A program made the position numbers and the translations under genes. Shown one piece after another: positions 33,736 through 42,289 of a stretch of DNA of 64,000 nucleotides (position 1 is its first letter; the number at the start of each line of letters is the position of its first letter). The DNA is from Streptomyces sp. Sge12. Lineage in GTDB: Bacteria > Actinomycetota > Actinomycetes > Streptomycetales > Streptomycetaceae. The DNA is taken from assembly GCF_002080455.1 (NCBI RefSeq), contig NZ_CP020555.1, positions 5,182,501 to 5,246,500 on the forward strand, given 5' to 3'. The notes below the pieces were generated by a model. The model was not told where the DNA came from. It searched no databases and saw nothing but the letters and a program-made list of their open reading frames with translations.

Positions 33736-33843
33736 GCAAGCTGCGTGCCCGTGTGTCTGATGTACCGGGCCGAAGTCCGCTGAACCGCTGAATCGCAGCG
33801 AGACGGCAGATCCCCCAGAAGTCAGCCACAAGGAGACCGAACC

Positions 33844-35232
33844 GTGAAGAGCGCCGTGGAGACCCTGAACCCGACTCGGGTTCGGCTCACTGTTGAGGTG
33901 CCCTTCGAGGAGCTCAAGGACAGCCTCGACGCGGCGTACAAGAAGATCAACCAGCAGGTCACGGTGAAGGGCTTCCGCAAGGGCAAGATCCCGGCCCGCG
34001 TCATCGACCAGCGCTTCGGCCGCGGTGCGGTGCTGGAGGAGGCCGTCAACGACGCCCTCCCGAAGTTCTACACCGAGGCGGTCAACGAGGCCGACCTGAA
34101 CCCGCTGGGCCAGCCCGAGGTGGACATCACCGAGCTGAAGGACGGCGAGGTCCTCGCCTTCACCGCCGAGGTGGACGTCCGCCCCGAGATCGAGATCCCG
34201 GACTACTCCGGCATCGAGGTCGAGGTCGACGCCATCGAGGTCTCCGACGAGGACGTCGAGAAGTCCGTCGAGCAGCTGCGCGGCCGCTTCGCGTCCACCC
34301 AGGACGTCGAGCGCGCCGCCGCCGAGGGTGACGTCGTCACCATCGACCTCGAGGCCAAGGTCGACGGCGAGGTGCTGCCCGACGGCGTCGCCTCCGACGT
34401 CTCCTACACCATCGGCTCGGGCGAGCTCCTCGAGGGCATCGACGAGGCCGTGACCGGCCTGGAGGCCGGTGGCGAGGCCACCTTCACCTCCCAGCTGAAG
34501 GGCGGCTCCGCCGAGGGCAAGGACGCCGAGGTCACCGTCAAGGTCACCAAGGTCTCCGCCAAGGAGCTCCCGGAGCTGGACGACGAGTTCGCGCAGATGG
34601 CGAGCGAGTTCGACACCCTCGAGGACCTCAAGGCCGACAGCCGCAAGCGCCTCGAGAACATGAAGCAGTACGACCAGGCCACGCAGGCCCAGGAGCGCGT
34701 CCTGGAGAAGCTGCTGGAGCTCGTCGAGGTCCCGATCCCCGAGAAGCTCCTCGCGGACGAGGTCCAGACCCGCAAGCACAACCTGGAGCACCACCAGCTC
34801 GGCCAGATGGGTCTGACCATCGAGAAGTACCTGGAGTTCCAGGGCAAGACGGTCGAGGAGTTCGACGCCGAGACCTCCGAGCAGGCCATCAAGGGCATCA
34901 AGACCCAGTTCGTCCTCGACGCGCTGGTCAACAAGGAGAAGCTGGGCGTCGACCAGGAGGAGCTCACCGAGCACCTCATGCGCCGCGCCGCTTCCTCCGG
35001 CATGTCCCCCGACCAGTTCGCCCAGGCCGTCGTCGAGGGTGGCCAGGTCCCGATGCTGGTCGGCGAGGTCGCCCGCGGCAAGGCCCTCGCGGTCGTCGTC
35101 GAGGCCGCCAAGGTCGTCGACACCAACGGTGAGGTCGTGGACCTGTCCGACGAGGACGAGGAGCAGGCCGCCGAGTCCGCCCCGGCCGCCGTCGAGGGCG
35201 ACGACGAGGTCAAGGCCGACGAGGCCAAGTAA
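33844..35232 (+). CDS. tig: Trigger factor
   Basis: A 462-residue ribosome-associated chaperone and prolyl isomerase that meets nascent chains. The N-terminal ribosome-binding signature GFRKGKIP is at residues 43-50. The FKBP-type isomerase domain covers about 155-245 (EGDVVTIDLEAKVDGEVLPDGV; LLEGIDEAVTGLEAGGEATF). The C-terminal helical arms follow, ending in an acidic tail (SDEDEEQAAESAPAAVEGDDEVKADEAK). GTG 33844 is preceded by AAGGAG. The gene order tig-clpP1-clpP2-clpX is conserved in actinobacteria and links folding to proteolysis. Confidence 0.97.
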   Translation: MKSAVETLNPTRVRLTVEVPFEELKDSLDAAYKKINQQVTVKGFRKGKIPARVIDQRFGRGAVLEEAVNDALPKFYTEAVNEADLNPLGQPEVDITELKDGEVLAFTAEVDVRPEIEIPDYSGIEVEVDAIEVSDEDVEKSVEQLRGRFASTQDVERAAAEGDVVTIDLEAKVDGEVLPDGVASDVSYTIGSGELLEGIDEAVTGLEAGGEATFTSQLKGGSAEGKDAEVTVKVTKVSAKELPELDDEFAQMASEFDTLEDLKADSRKRLENMKQYDQATQAQERVLEKLLELVEVPIPEKLLADEVQTRKHNLEHHQLGQMGLTIEKYLEFQGKTVEEFDAETSEQAIKGIKTQFVLDALVNKEKLGVDQEELTEHLMRRAASSGMSPDQFAQAVVEGGQVPMLVGEVARGKALAVVVEAAKVVDTNGEVVDLSDEDEEQAAESAPAAVEGDDEVKADEAK

Positions 35233-35264
35233 CACCTCGGGCGAAGCCCGCTGAGCAGTGCCTG

Positions 35265-35298
35265 GAAGGGCCCGGACGCCGTCGCGTCCGGGCCCTTC
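35265..35298 (+). terminator. Terminator of tig
   Basis: A 15-bp stem, GAAGGGCCCGGACGC (35265-35279) with 35284-35298, and a CGTC loop. It separates tig from the ClgR-controlled clpP operon. Confidence 0.88.
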
Positions 35299-35326
35299 TG
35301 CACGGTCCCCGTAAGGCCCCCGGACC

Positions 35327-35343
35327 TTGCGCTCCGAGCGAAC
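35327..35343 (+). promoter_or_regulatory. ClgR-type operator upstream of clpP1
   Basis: TTGCGCTCCGAGCGAAC contains the palindrome CGCT-CCG-AGCG. Streptomyces ClgR, activator of the clpP1P2 operon and of lon, recognises GTTCGC-type half-sites around CGCT-N3-AGCG. The site is 167 bp before the clpP1 start. Confidence 0.72.
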
Positions 35344-35509
35344 AGTTCGGGAAGCGGGATGGCGTTGTCCTACCTGCGCGTTAGGGTCCATGAATACGAG
35401 GGCACGTGAGTACCCGGGCGCCGGCGGACTCGTCCGCTCCGGCCGGACACGGGCCCCTGAACGAGACGCTGAGACGGCACATGGCCGTCGGAGACGAGCA
35501 GGTGGATAC

Positions 35510-36127
35510 GTGACGAATCTGAAGCCTTACGCCGCGGGTGAGCCGTCCATCGGTGGCGGCCTCGGCGACCATGTCTACAACCGGCTGCTCGGCGAGCGCA
35601 TCATCTTCCTCGGCCAGCAGGTCGACGACGACATCGCCAACAAGATCACCGCGCAGCTCCTGCTCCTGGCCGCCGAGCCGGAGAAGGACATCTACCTCTA
35701 CATCAACAGCCCCGGTGGCTCCGTGACGGCCGGCATGGCCGTCTACGACACCATGCAGTACATCCCGAACGACGTCGTCACCATCGGTATGGGCATGGCG
35801 GCCTCGATGGGCCAGTTCCTGCTCACCGGTGGCGCCAAGGGCAAGCGCTTCGCCCTGCCGAACACCGACATCCTGATGCACCAGGGCTCCGCCGGCATCG
35901 GTGGCACCGCGTCGGACATCAAGATCCAGGCCCAGTACCTGCTGCGCACCAAGCAGCGGATGGCCGAGATCACGGCGTTCCACTCGGGCCAGACCGTCGA
36001 GGCGATCATCCGCGACGGTGACCGCGACCGCTGGTTCACCTCCGAGGAGGCCAAGGAGTACGGCCTCATCGACGAGATCATCTCGGCAGCCTCCAACGTT
36101 CCGGGCGGCGGCGGCACCGGGGCCTGA
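35510..36127 (+). CDS. clpP1: ATP-dependent Clp protease proteolytic subunit 1
   Basis: A 205-residue serine protease subunit forming heptameric rings. The nucleophile is Ser99 in MGMAASMGQFLL and the base is His124 in DILMHQ. The oxyanion loop SPGGSVTAGMAVYDTM and the late Asp complete the fold. GTG 35510 (VTNLKPYAAGEPS) is taken; a short N-terminal propeptide is likely. The following clpP2 begins 55 bp later, so the pair forms one operon under the upstream ClgR site. In Streptomyces ClpP1/ClpP2 degrade proteins delivered by ClpX and ClpC1. Confidence 0.96.
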   Translation: MTNLKPYAAGEPSIGGGLGDHVYNRLLGERIIFLGQQVDDDIANKITAQLLLLAAEPEKDIYLYINSPGGSVTAGMAVYDTMQYIPNDVVTIGMGMAASMGQFLLTGGAKGKRFALPNTDILMHQGSAGIGGTASDIKIQAQYLLRTKQRMAEITAFHSGQTVEAIIRDGDRDRWFTSEEAKEYGLIDEIISAASNVPGGGGTGA

Positions 36128-36182
36128 TCCCGGGACCCACCGTCAGTACCCAGCAGCCGACAGCCCGCAGAACGCCACCAGG

Positions 36183-36857
36183 ATGGTGAACACCCAGATG
36201 CAGAACAACTTCTCCGCCAGCGCCAACGGCCTCTACACCGGCCCGCAGGTGGACAACCGCTACGTCATCCCGCGCTTCGTCGAGCGCACCTCGCAGGGCG
36301 TGCGCGAGTACGACCCGTACGCGAAGCTCTTCGAGGAGCGCGTGATCTTCCTCGGCGTGCAGATCGACGACGCGTCCGCCAACGACGTCATGGCGCAGCT
36401 GCTGTGCCTGGAGTCGATGGACCCGGACCGCGACATCTCCATCTACATCAACAGCCCCGGTGGCTCCTTCACCGCGCTGACGGCGATCTACGACACGATG
36501 CAGTTCGTGAAGCCGGACATCCAGACGGTCTGCATGGGCCAGGCGGCCTCCGCCGCCGCGGTCCTGCTCGCCGCCGGCACCCCCGGCAAGCGCATGGCCC
36601 TGCCGAACGCCCGCGTGCTGATCCACCAGCCCTCCGGTGGCACCGGCCGCGAGCAGCTCTCCGACCTGGAGATCGCGGCCAACGAGATCCTGCGCATGCG
36701 TGACCAGCTGGAGACCATGCTGGCCAAGCACTCGACGACGCCGATCGAGAAGATCCGCGACGACATCGAGCGCGACAAGATCCTCACGGCCGAGGACGCG
36801 CTCGCTTACGGGCTGATCGACCAGATCATCTCGACCCGTAAGAGCAGCAAGGCCTGA
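36183..36857 (+). CDS. clpP2: ATP-dependent Clp protease proteolytic subunit 2
   Basis: A 224-residue paralogue of the preceding gene. The catalytic Ser is in MGQAASAAAVLL and the catalytic His in RVLIHQPSGG. Its N-terminus is longer and Asn/Ser-rich (MVNTQMQNNFSASANG) and is expected to be removed autocatalytically. The start is uncertain: ATG 36183 has AGG directly against it, while the ATG at 36198 has AGGATGG ten bases upstream. The two ClpP proteins probably form a mixed barrel, as in other actinobacteria. A hairpin separates it from clpX. Confidence 0.95.
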   Translation: MVNTQMQNNFSASANGLYTGPQVDNRYVIPRFVERTSQGVREYDPYAKLFEERVIFLGVQIDDASANDVMAQLLCLESMDPDRDISIYINSPGGSFTALTAIYDTMQFVKPDIQTVCMGQAASAAAVLLAAGTPGKRMALPNARVLIHQPSGGTGREQLSDLEIAANEILRMRDQLETMLAKHSTTPIEKIRDDIERDKILTAEDALAYGLIDQIISTRKSSKA

Positions 36858-36915
36858 TCCTTGCCACCAGTTGGCGTGAGCACGTCCCCGGATTGGGCGA
36901 TGTGAACCACGTCAA

Positions 36916-36937
36916 GGGGGCCCCGCACGGGGCCCCC
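36916..36937 (+). terminator. Hairpin between clpP2 and clpX
   Basis: GGGGGCCCC (36916-36924) and GGGGCCCCC (36929-36937) with a GCAC loop, 59 bp after clpP2. clpX therefore may have its own promoter in 36938-37010. Confidence 0.75.
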
Positions 36938-37010
36938 GGCAAGGTACCGTCGGATATGAGGCACCAGGAGCGCTGAACCAGGCGTCTCCCAGGCGAAGGG
37001 GAAGCACCTC

Positions 37011-38297
37011 GTGGCACGCATCGGTGACGGCGGCGATCTGCTCAAGTGCTCGTTCTGCGGAAAGAGCCAGAAGCAGGTGAAGAAGCTCATCGCAGGACCC
37101 GGTGTGTACATCTGCGACGAGTGCATCGACCTCTGCAACGAGATCATCGAAGAGGAACTCGCGGAGACCTCCGAGGTCCGGTGGGAGGAACTCCCCAAGC
37201 CCCGTGAGATCTACGAGTTCCTGGAGAGCTACGTCGTCGGCCAGGAGCCGGCGAAGAAGGCGCTCTCGGTAGCGGTCTACAACCACTACAAGCGGGTTCA
37301 GGCCGGCGAGAACGGCGGCGCGCAGGGCCGCGACGACGCGATCGAGCTCGCGAAGTCCAACATCCTGCTGCTGGGCCCCACGGGCTCGGGCAAGACGCTG
37401 CTCGCGCAGACCCTCGCCCGCATGCTGAACGTCCCGTTCGCCATCGCCGACGCGACGGCGCTGACGGAGGCCGGGTACGTCGGTGAGGACGTCGAGAACA
37501 TCCTCCTGAAGCTGATCCAGGCCGCCGACTACGACGTCAAGAAGGCCGAGACCGGGATCATCTACATCGACGAGATCGACAAGGTGGCCCGCAAGAGCGA
37601 GAACCCGTCGATCACGCGCGACGTCAGCGGCGAGGGCGTGCAGCAGGCCCTGCTGAAGATCCTGGAGGGCACCACCGCCTCCGTACCGCCGCAGGGCGGC
37701 CGCAAGCACCCGCACCAGGAGTTCATCCAGATCGACACGACGAACGTGCTCTTCATCGTGGGCGGCGCCTTCGCCGGCCTGGAGAAGATCATCGAGTCGC
37801 GTGCGGGCGCCAAGGGCATCGGCTTCGGGGCGACGATCCGCTCGAAGCGCGAGATCGAGGCCAGCGACCAGTTCCAGGAGGTCATGCCGGAGGACCTGGT
37901 GAAGTTCGGGATGATCCCCGAGTTCATCGGCCGCCTCCCCGTGCTGACCTCCGTGCACAACCTGGACCGCGAGGCCCTGCTCCAGATCCTCATCGAGCCG
38001 CGCAACGCGCTGGTGAAGCAGTACCAGCGGCTGTTCGAACTCGACGGCGTGGAGCTGGACTTCGAGCGCGAGGCGCTGGAGGCCATCGCGGACCAGGCCA
38101 TCCTCCGCCAGACGGGCGCGCGCGGCCTGCGCGCCATCATGGAAGAGGTCCTGATGTCGGTGATGTACGAGGTCCCGTCCCGCAAGGACGTGGCCCGCGT
38201 GGTCATCACCGCGGACGTGGTCCGCTCCAACGTCAACCCGACGCTGGTCCCGCGCATCGTCCCGAAGGACCAGGGCCCGCACGAGAAGTCGGCCTGA
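37011..38297 (+). CDS. clpX: ATP-dependent Clp protease ATPase subunit ClpX
   Basis: A 428-residue AAA+ unfoldase that feeds substrates to ClpP. The N-terminal zinc-binding domain has Cys13, Cys16, Cys35 and Cys38. Walker A GPTGSGKT is at 122-129 and Walker B IIYIDEIDK near 183-191. The ClpP-docking loop (IGF in GIGFGA) and a sensor-2 region (TGARGLRAIMEE) are present, giving the usual full length. GTG 37011 has AAGGGGA eight or nine bases upstream. It is followed by a strong hairpin. Confidence 0.97.
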   Translation: MARIGDGGDLLKCSFCGKSQKQVKKLIAGPGVYICDECIDLCNEIIEEELAETSEVRWEELPKPREIYEFLESYVVGQEPAKKALSVAVYNHYKRVQAGENGGAQGRDDAIELAKSNILLLGPTGSGKTLLAQTLARMLNVPFAIADATALTEAGYVGEDVENILLKLIQAADYDVKKAETGIIYIDEIDKVARKSENPSITRDVSGEGVQQALLKILEGTTASVPPQGGRKHPHQEFIQIDTTNVLFIVGGAFAGLEKIIESRAGAKGIGFGATIRSKREIEASDQFQEVMPEDLVKFGMIPEFIGRLPVLTSVHNLDREALLQILIEPRNALVKQYQRLFELDGVELDFEREALEAIADQAILRQTGARGLRAIMEEVLMSVMYEVPSRKDVARVVITADVVRSNVNPTLVPRIVPKDQGPHEKSA

Positions 38298-38316
38298 CCG
38301 CCCGGCCGTAGAGCAG

Positions 38317-38359
38317 CACGCAGAAGGGGCGCCCCCACCGGGGGCGCCCCTTCTGCGTG
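38317..38359. terminator. Bidirectional hairpin after clpX
   Basis: A perfect 20-bp stem (38317-38336 with 38340-38359) and a 3-base loop, between clpX and the converging membrane-protein gene. Confidence 0.92.
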
Positions 38360-38373
38360 TGCCGCGCGCGGGG

Positions 38374-39312
38374 TTACTTCTTGACGCGGGCGGTGTTGTA
38401 GAGCTTCGCGGCGAGCTCGGCGGCCTGCTCCTGGGTGTATCCGGGCTTGCCGGCCAGGATGGACGCCACGTCCGAGGCGCTGACCATGCTCAGGGTGCTG
38501 TAGTCACCCCAGACGCAGAAGGGCAGCGTGGCCTCCTTGGGCCCCTTGGTGCTCGTGTCCTTCGAAGTGAACTTGATGTCCTGGCACTTCATCACGGCGC
38601 CCTTGAAGTCGGCCGGGGACATCGTCTTGGGGCTGCCGACGAGCTGCACATCGGACTTGCCGTCCTTGGCGGCCTCGGCCTTGGCCATGGCGAAGTAGCC
38701 GTCCACCGCCTTCTCCGGGTCGGCGACCTCGCCGTACACGCCCGAGAAGTTGAGGCCCTTGGCCGTCAGCGGGTTCTTCGGGTCGCCGGCGATGTAGTTC
38801 ATGCCCACCTGGGTGGGGTTCTTGACGCCCGCCGCCTCGGCTTCCTTCTTGTCCTCGTCGCTGAAGGGCTTGTCCTTGTACTTCGGGTCCTTCTTGAAGT
38901 CGACCACCGACTCCGGGGCCACCAGCTTGTAGCCCTTGGTGTCCGCGGAGATGGCGCCGCCCGCGCCGCCGCCCAGGAGGTACCAGCCGCCGCCCGCGAT
39001 CACCGCGACCGCGACGACCGCGGCGATGATCACGCCGGCCTTGGACTTCTTCGGGGGCTGGCCGCCGTACGGGGCCTGCTGCTGCGGGTAGCCGTAGGCC
39101 GGCGTCGGCGGCTGCTGCGGGTAGCCCTGCGGGGGGACGCCCGGCTGCTGCGGGTATCCGTAGCCCGGCTGCGGGGCCGCGGGCTGGCCGCCGTAGGGGT
39201 TGGGCTGGGGGGCGGTCTGGCCGTACGGACCCGGCGGCGGCGGGGGCTGCTGCCCGTACGGTCCCGGCTGCTGAGGCTGCTGCCCGTAGGGCCCTGGCTG
39301 GTTGTAGCTCAT
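38374..39312 (-). CDS. Single-pass membrane protein with Pro/Gln/Tyr-rich cytoplasmic tail
   Basis: A 312-residue protein. Residues 1-90 are low-complexity repeats of the form GPYGQQP and GYPQQP. A lysine stop (PPKKSKAG) is followed by one helix (VIIAAVVAVAVIAGGGWYLL). About 190 extracellular residues follow with two cysteines (VMKCQDIKF, LPFCVWGDYS) that may form a disulfide. This topology is common in actinobacterial proteins of unknown role. ATG 39312 is the only good start. It is divergent from valS. No function is assigned. Confidence 0.85.
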   Translation of the reverse strand: MSYNQPGPYGQQPQQPGPYGQQPPPPPGPYGQTAPQPNPYGGQPAAPQPGYGYPQQPGVPPQGYPQQPPTPAYGYPQQQAPYGGQPPKKSKAGVIIAAVVAVAVIAGGGWYLLGGGAGGAISADTKGYKLVAPESVVDFKKDPKYKDKPFSDEDKKEAEAAGVKNPTQVGMNYIAGDPKNPLTAKGLNFSGVYGEVADPEKAVDGYFAMAKAEAAKDGKSDVQLVGSPKTMSPADFKGAVMKCQDIKFTSKDTSTKGPKEATLPFCVWGDYSTLSMVSASDVASILAGKPGYTQEQAAELAAKLYNTARVKK

Positions 39313-39426
39313 CCCGCGTCCCCCAATGAGGTTGCTTATCCGTTTCTCACATCCTGACGGAAGCCCGGCGCGGACAGGGAGCCGGGCCCCGGGAATACCG
39401 GTTTCATGACTGGACTGTTACCGCTC

Positions 39427-39432
39427 TAAACT
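39427..39432 (+). promoter_or_regulatory. -10 box for leaderless valS
   Basis: TAAACT is followed after seven bases by the GTG start; no ribosome site is present. No clear -35 was found. Confidence 0.5.
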
Positions 39433-39439
39433 GTGCCCC

Positions 39440-42061
39440 GTGACCGAGAACACGCAGACACCCAGCAGCCCCGACTCCGAACTGCCGACCGCGTACGCCC
39501 CGGCGGCCGTAGAGGGGAAGCTCTACGAGAGCTGGGTAGAGCGTGGCTACTTCACGGCCGACCCGGCGAGCGAGAAGCCCCCGTACACGATCGTCATCCC
39601 GCCGCCGAACGTCACCGGCTCCCTGCACCTGGGCCACGCCTTCCAGCACACGCTCATGGACGCCCTCACCCGCCGCAAGCGGATGCAGGGCTACGAGTCG
39701 CTGTGGCTGCCCGGCATGGACCACGCCGGTATCGCCACCCAGAACAAGGTCGAGCAGCAGCTCGCCGAGGAGGGCAAGTCCCGCCACGACCTGGGCCGCG
39801 AGGAGTTCGTCGAGCGGGTCTGGCAGTGGAAGGAAGAGTACGGCGGCAAGATCCTCGGCCAGATGCGCCGCCTCGGCGACGGCGTCGACTGGTCCCGTGA
39901 GCGCTTCACCATGGACGAGGGCCTGTCCAAGGCCGTCCAGACCATCTTCAAGAAGCTCTTCGACGACGGCCTGATCTACCGGGCCGAGCGCATCATCAAC
40001 TGGTGCCCCCGCTGTCTGACGGCCATCTCCGACATCGAGGTGGAGTACCAGGAGGACGCGGGCGAGCTCGTCTCCATCAAGTACGGCGAGGGCGAGGACA
40101 CCCTGGTCGTCGCCACGACCCGCGCCGAGACGATGCTCGGTGACACGGCCATCGCCGTCCACCCGGACGACGAGCGCTACAAGCACCTCGTCGGCAAGCT
40201 CATCAAGCTGCCGCTCACCGACCGCTCCATCCCGGTCGTCGCGGACACCCACGTCGACCCCGAGTTCGGTACCGGCTGCGTCAAGGTGACGCCCGCCCAC
40301 GACCCGAACGACTTCGCCATCGGGCAGCGGCACAACCTGCCCAACATGACGATCATGGACGAGCACGGTGTCATCACCGTCCACGGTCCCTTCCTCGGCC
40401 AGGACCGCTTCGAGGCCCGTTCCGCGGTCGTCGGTGCCCTGCGCGAGCAGGGTCGCATCGTCGCGGAGAAGCGTCCGTACCTGCACTCCGTCGGCCACTG
40501 CTCGCGCTGCAGCACCACCGTCGAGCCCCGCCTGTCCCTCCAGTGGTGGGTCAAGGTCGAGACCCTCGCCAAGGCCGCCGGTGATGCGGTCCGCGACGGC
40601 CGTGTCGCGATCCACCCGCAGGAGATGGAGAAGCGCTACTTCGACTGGGTCGACAACCTCAACGACTGGTGCATCTCGCGTCAGCTGTGGTGGGGCCACC
40701 GCATCCCGGTCTGGTACGGCCCGGACGGCGAGGTCGTCTGCCTCGGCCCCGACGACGAGGCGCCGACGGGCGAGGGCTGGACCCAGGACACCGACGTCCT
40801 CGACACCTGGTTCTCCTCCGGCCTGTGGCCGTTCTCCACGCTCGGCTGGCCGGAGAAGACCCCGGACCTGGCGAAGTTCTACTCCACCGACGTCCTGGTC
40901 ACCGGCCACGACATCATCTTCTTCTGGGTCGCCCGGATGATGATGTTCGGCCTGTACGCCATGGACGGCGAGGTCCCCTTCAAGACGATCGCGCTGACCG
41001 GCCTGGTCCGCGACGAGCGCGGCAAGAAGATGTCGAAGTCCTTCGGCAACGTCGTCGACCCGCTGGACTGGATGGACAAGTACGGCTCCGACGCCGTCCG
41101 CTTCACCCTGGCCAAGGGCGCCAACCCCGGCACCGACGTCCCGATCGGCGAGGACTGGGTCCAGGCGTCCAGCAAGTTCGCCAACAAGATCTGGAACGCC
41201 ACGCGCTTCGCGCTGATGAACGGCGCCACGATCGAGGGCGAGCTGCCGCCGGTCGAGCAGCTGTCGGCCACCGACCGCTGGATCCTGTCCCGGCTGAACA
41301 AGACGGTCGCGCAGGTCGACGCGTACTACGAGGACTTCCAGTTCTCGAAGCTCAGCGAGGCGCTCTACCACTTCGCGTGGGACGAGGTCTTCGACTGGTA
41401 CGTCGAGCTGTCGAAGACGACGTTCTTCGCGGGCGGCGAGCAGGCCCAGGTCTCCGGCCGCGTCCTCGGCGAGGTCATCGACGTCATGCTGCGGCTGCTG
41501 CACCCGGTCGTCCCCTTCGTCACCGAGACGCTGTGGACCACGCTGACCGGCGGCGAGTCCCTCGTCATCGCCGACTGGCCGAAGGACAGCGGCTTCCGCG
41601 ACGAGGCCGCCGAGACGGAGATCGGCAACGTCCAGAACCTCGTCCGTGAGGTCCGCCGCTTCCGCAAGGAGCAGGGCCTCGACGACAAGCAGAAGGTGCC
41701 GGCCCGCCTCGACCTGTCCGGTACGGCGCTCGGCGCGCACGAGGCGGCCATCCGCCAGGTGCTGCGCCTCCAGCCGGAGGGCGACGCCTTCAGCGCCTCC
41801 GCGACCCTCCCGGTCGCCGGAGCCACGGTCGCTCTCGACCTGTCGGGCACCATCGACGTCGAGGCCGAGCGCAAGCGCCTGACCAAGGACCTCGGCGCCG
41901 CCGAGAAGGAGAAGGCGCAGGCCGAGGCGAAGCTGGGCAACGAGGCGTTCCTGGCCAAGGCCCCCGACAACGTCGTGGACAAGATCAAGGGCCGGCTGGC
42001 CAAGGCCGAGGCGGACATCGCCCGGCTCCGGGCGCAGCTGGACGGCCTGCCGGCCGCGTAG
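39440..42061 (+). CDS. valS: Valyl-tRNA synthetase
   Basis: An 873-residue class Ia synthetase charging tRNA-Val. PPPNVTGSLHLGH carries the HIGH-type motif at residues 63-66, and KMSKS is at 530-534. The editing domain lies between them (TTRAETMLGDTAIAVHP). The C-terminus has the anticodon-binding helix bundle and a ValS coiled-coil arm (VEAERKRLTKDLGAAEKEKAQAEAKLG). GTG 39440 follows a TAAACT -10 box by seven bases, so translation is probably leaderless. No T-box leader is seen. A hairpin follows the gene. Confidence 0.97.
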   Translation: MTENTQTPSSPDSELPTAYAPAAVEGKLYESWVERGYFTADPASEKPPYTIVIPPPNVTGSLHLGHAFQHTLMDALTRRKRMQGYESLWLPGMDHAGIATQNKVEQQLAEEGKSRHDLGREEFVERVWQWKEEYGGKILGQMRRLGDGVDWSRERFTMDEGLSKAVQTIFKKLFDDGLIYRAERIINWCPRCLTAISDIEVEYQEDAGELVSIKYGEGEDTLVVATTRAETMLGDTAIAVHPDDERYKHLVGKLIKLPLTDRSIPVVADTHVDPEFGTGCVKVTPAHDPNDFAIGQRHNLPNMTIMDEHGVITVHGPFLGQDRFEARSAVVGALREQGRIVAEKRPYLHSVGHCSRCSTTVEPRLSLQWWVKVETLAKAAGDAVRDGRVAIHPQEMEKRYFDWVDNLNDWCISRQLWWGHRIPVWYGPDGEVVCLGPDDEAPTGEGWTQDTDVLDTWFSSGLWPFSTLGWPEKTPDLAKFYSTDVLVTGHDIIFFWVARMMMFGLYAMDGEVPFKTIALTGLVRDERGKKMSKSFGNVVDPLDWMDKYGSDAVRFTLAKGANPGTDVPIGEDWVQASSKFANKIWNATRFALMNGATIEGELPPVEQLSATDRWILSRLNKTVAQVDAYYEDFQFSKLSEALYHFAWDEVFDWYVELSKTTFFAGGEQAQVSGRVLGEVIDVMLRLLHPVVPFVTETLWTTLTGGESLVIADWPKDSGFRDEAAETEIGNVQNLVREVRRFRKEQGLDDKQKVPARLDLSGTALGAHEAAIRQVLRLQPEGDAFSASATLPVAGATVALDLSGTIDVEAERKRLTKDLGAAEKEKAQAEAKLGNEAFLAKAPDNVVDKIKGRLAKAEADIARLRAQLDGLPAA

Positions 42062-42093
42062 CACCCGGCAGGACCCCGTAGGTACGCACAGGT

Positions 42094-42130
42094 GAAGGCC
42101 CCCACGCCGTCGGTCGACGTGGGGGCCTTC
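42094..42130 (+). terminator. Terminator of valS
   Basis: A 13-bp stem, GAAGGCCCCCACG (42094-42106) with its complement at 42118-42130, and an 11-base loop. Confidence 0.87.
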
Positions 42131-42289
42131 CCCGTATGCCTTCCCCGCGCAGGCCCCGGCGTCACAGCGGCCGGGCGGGCGCGGGACCTTGGACCCTTCT
42201 CTTGGGCCTGTCTCTTAGGCCTGTCCGAAGTGCCCGAAATCACGCTGTTTTTCGTTCTGGGGCGATTCGAAGCGGGGCGCTGACCACGG

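Noticed and set aside
37011..38297. Possible second ClgR site before clpX
   Set aside because: No CGCT-N3-AGCG palindrome was found in 36858-37010.
39313..39439. T-box leader for valS
   Set aside because: Only 127 bp separate the divergent genes; no T-box motif is present and the start appears leaderless.
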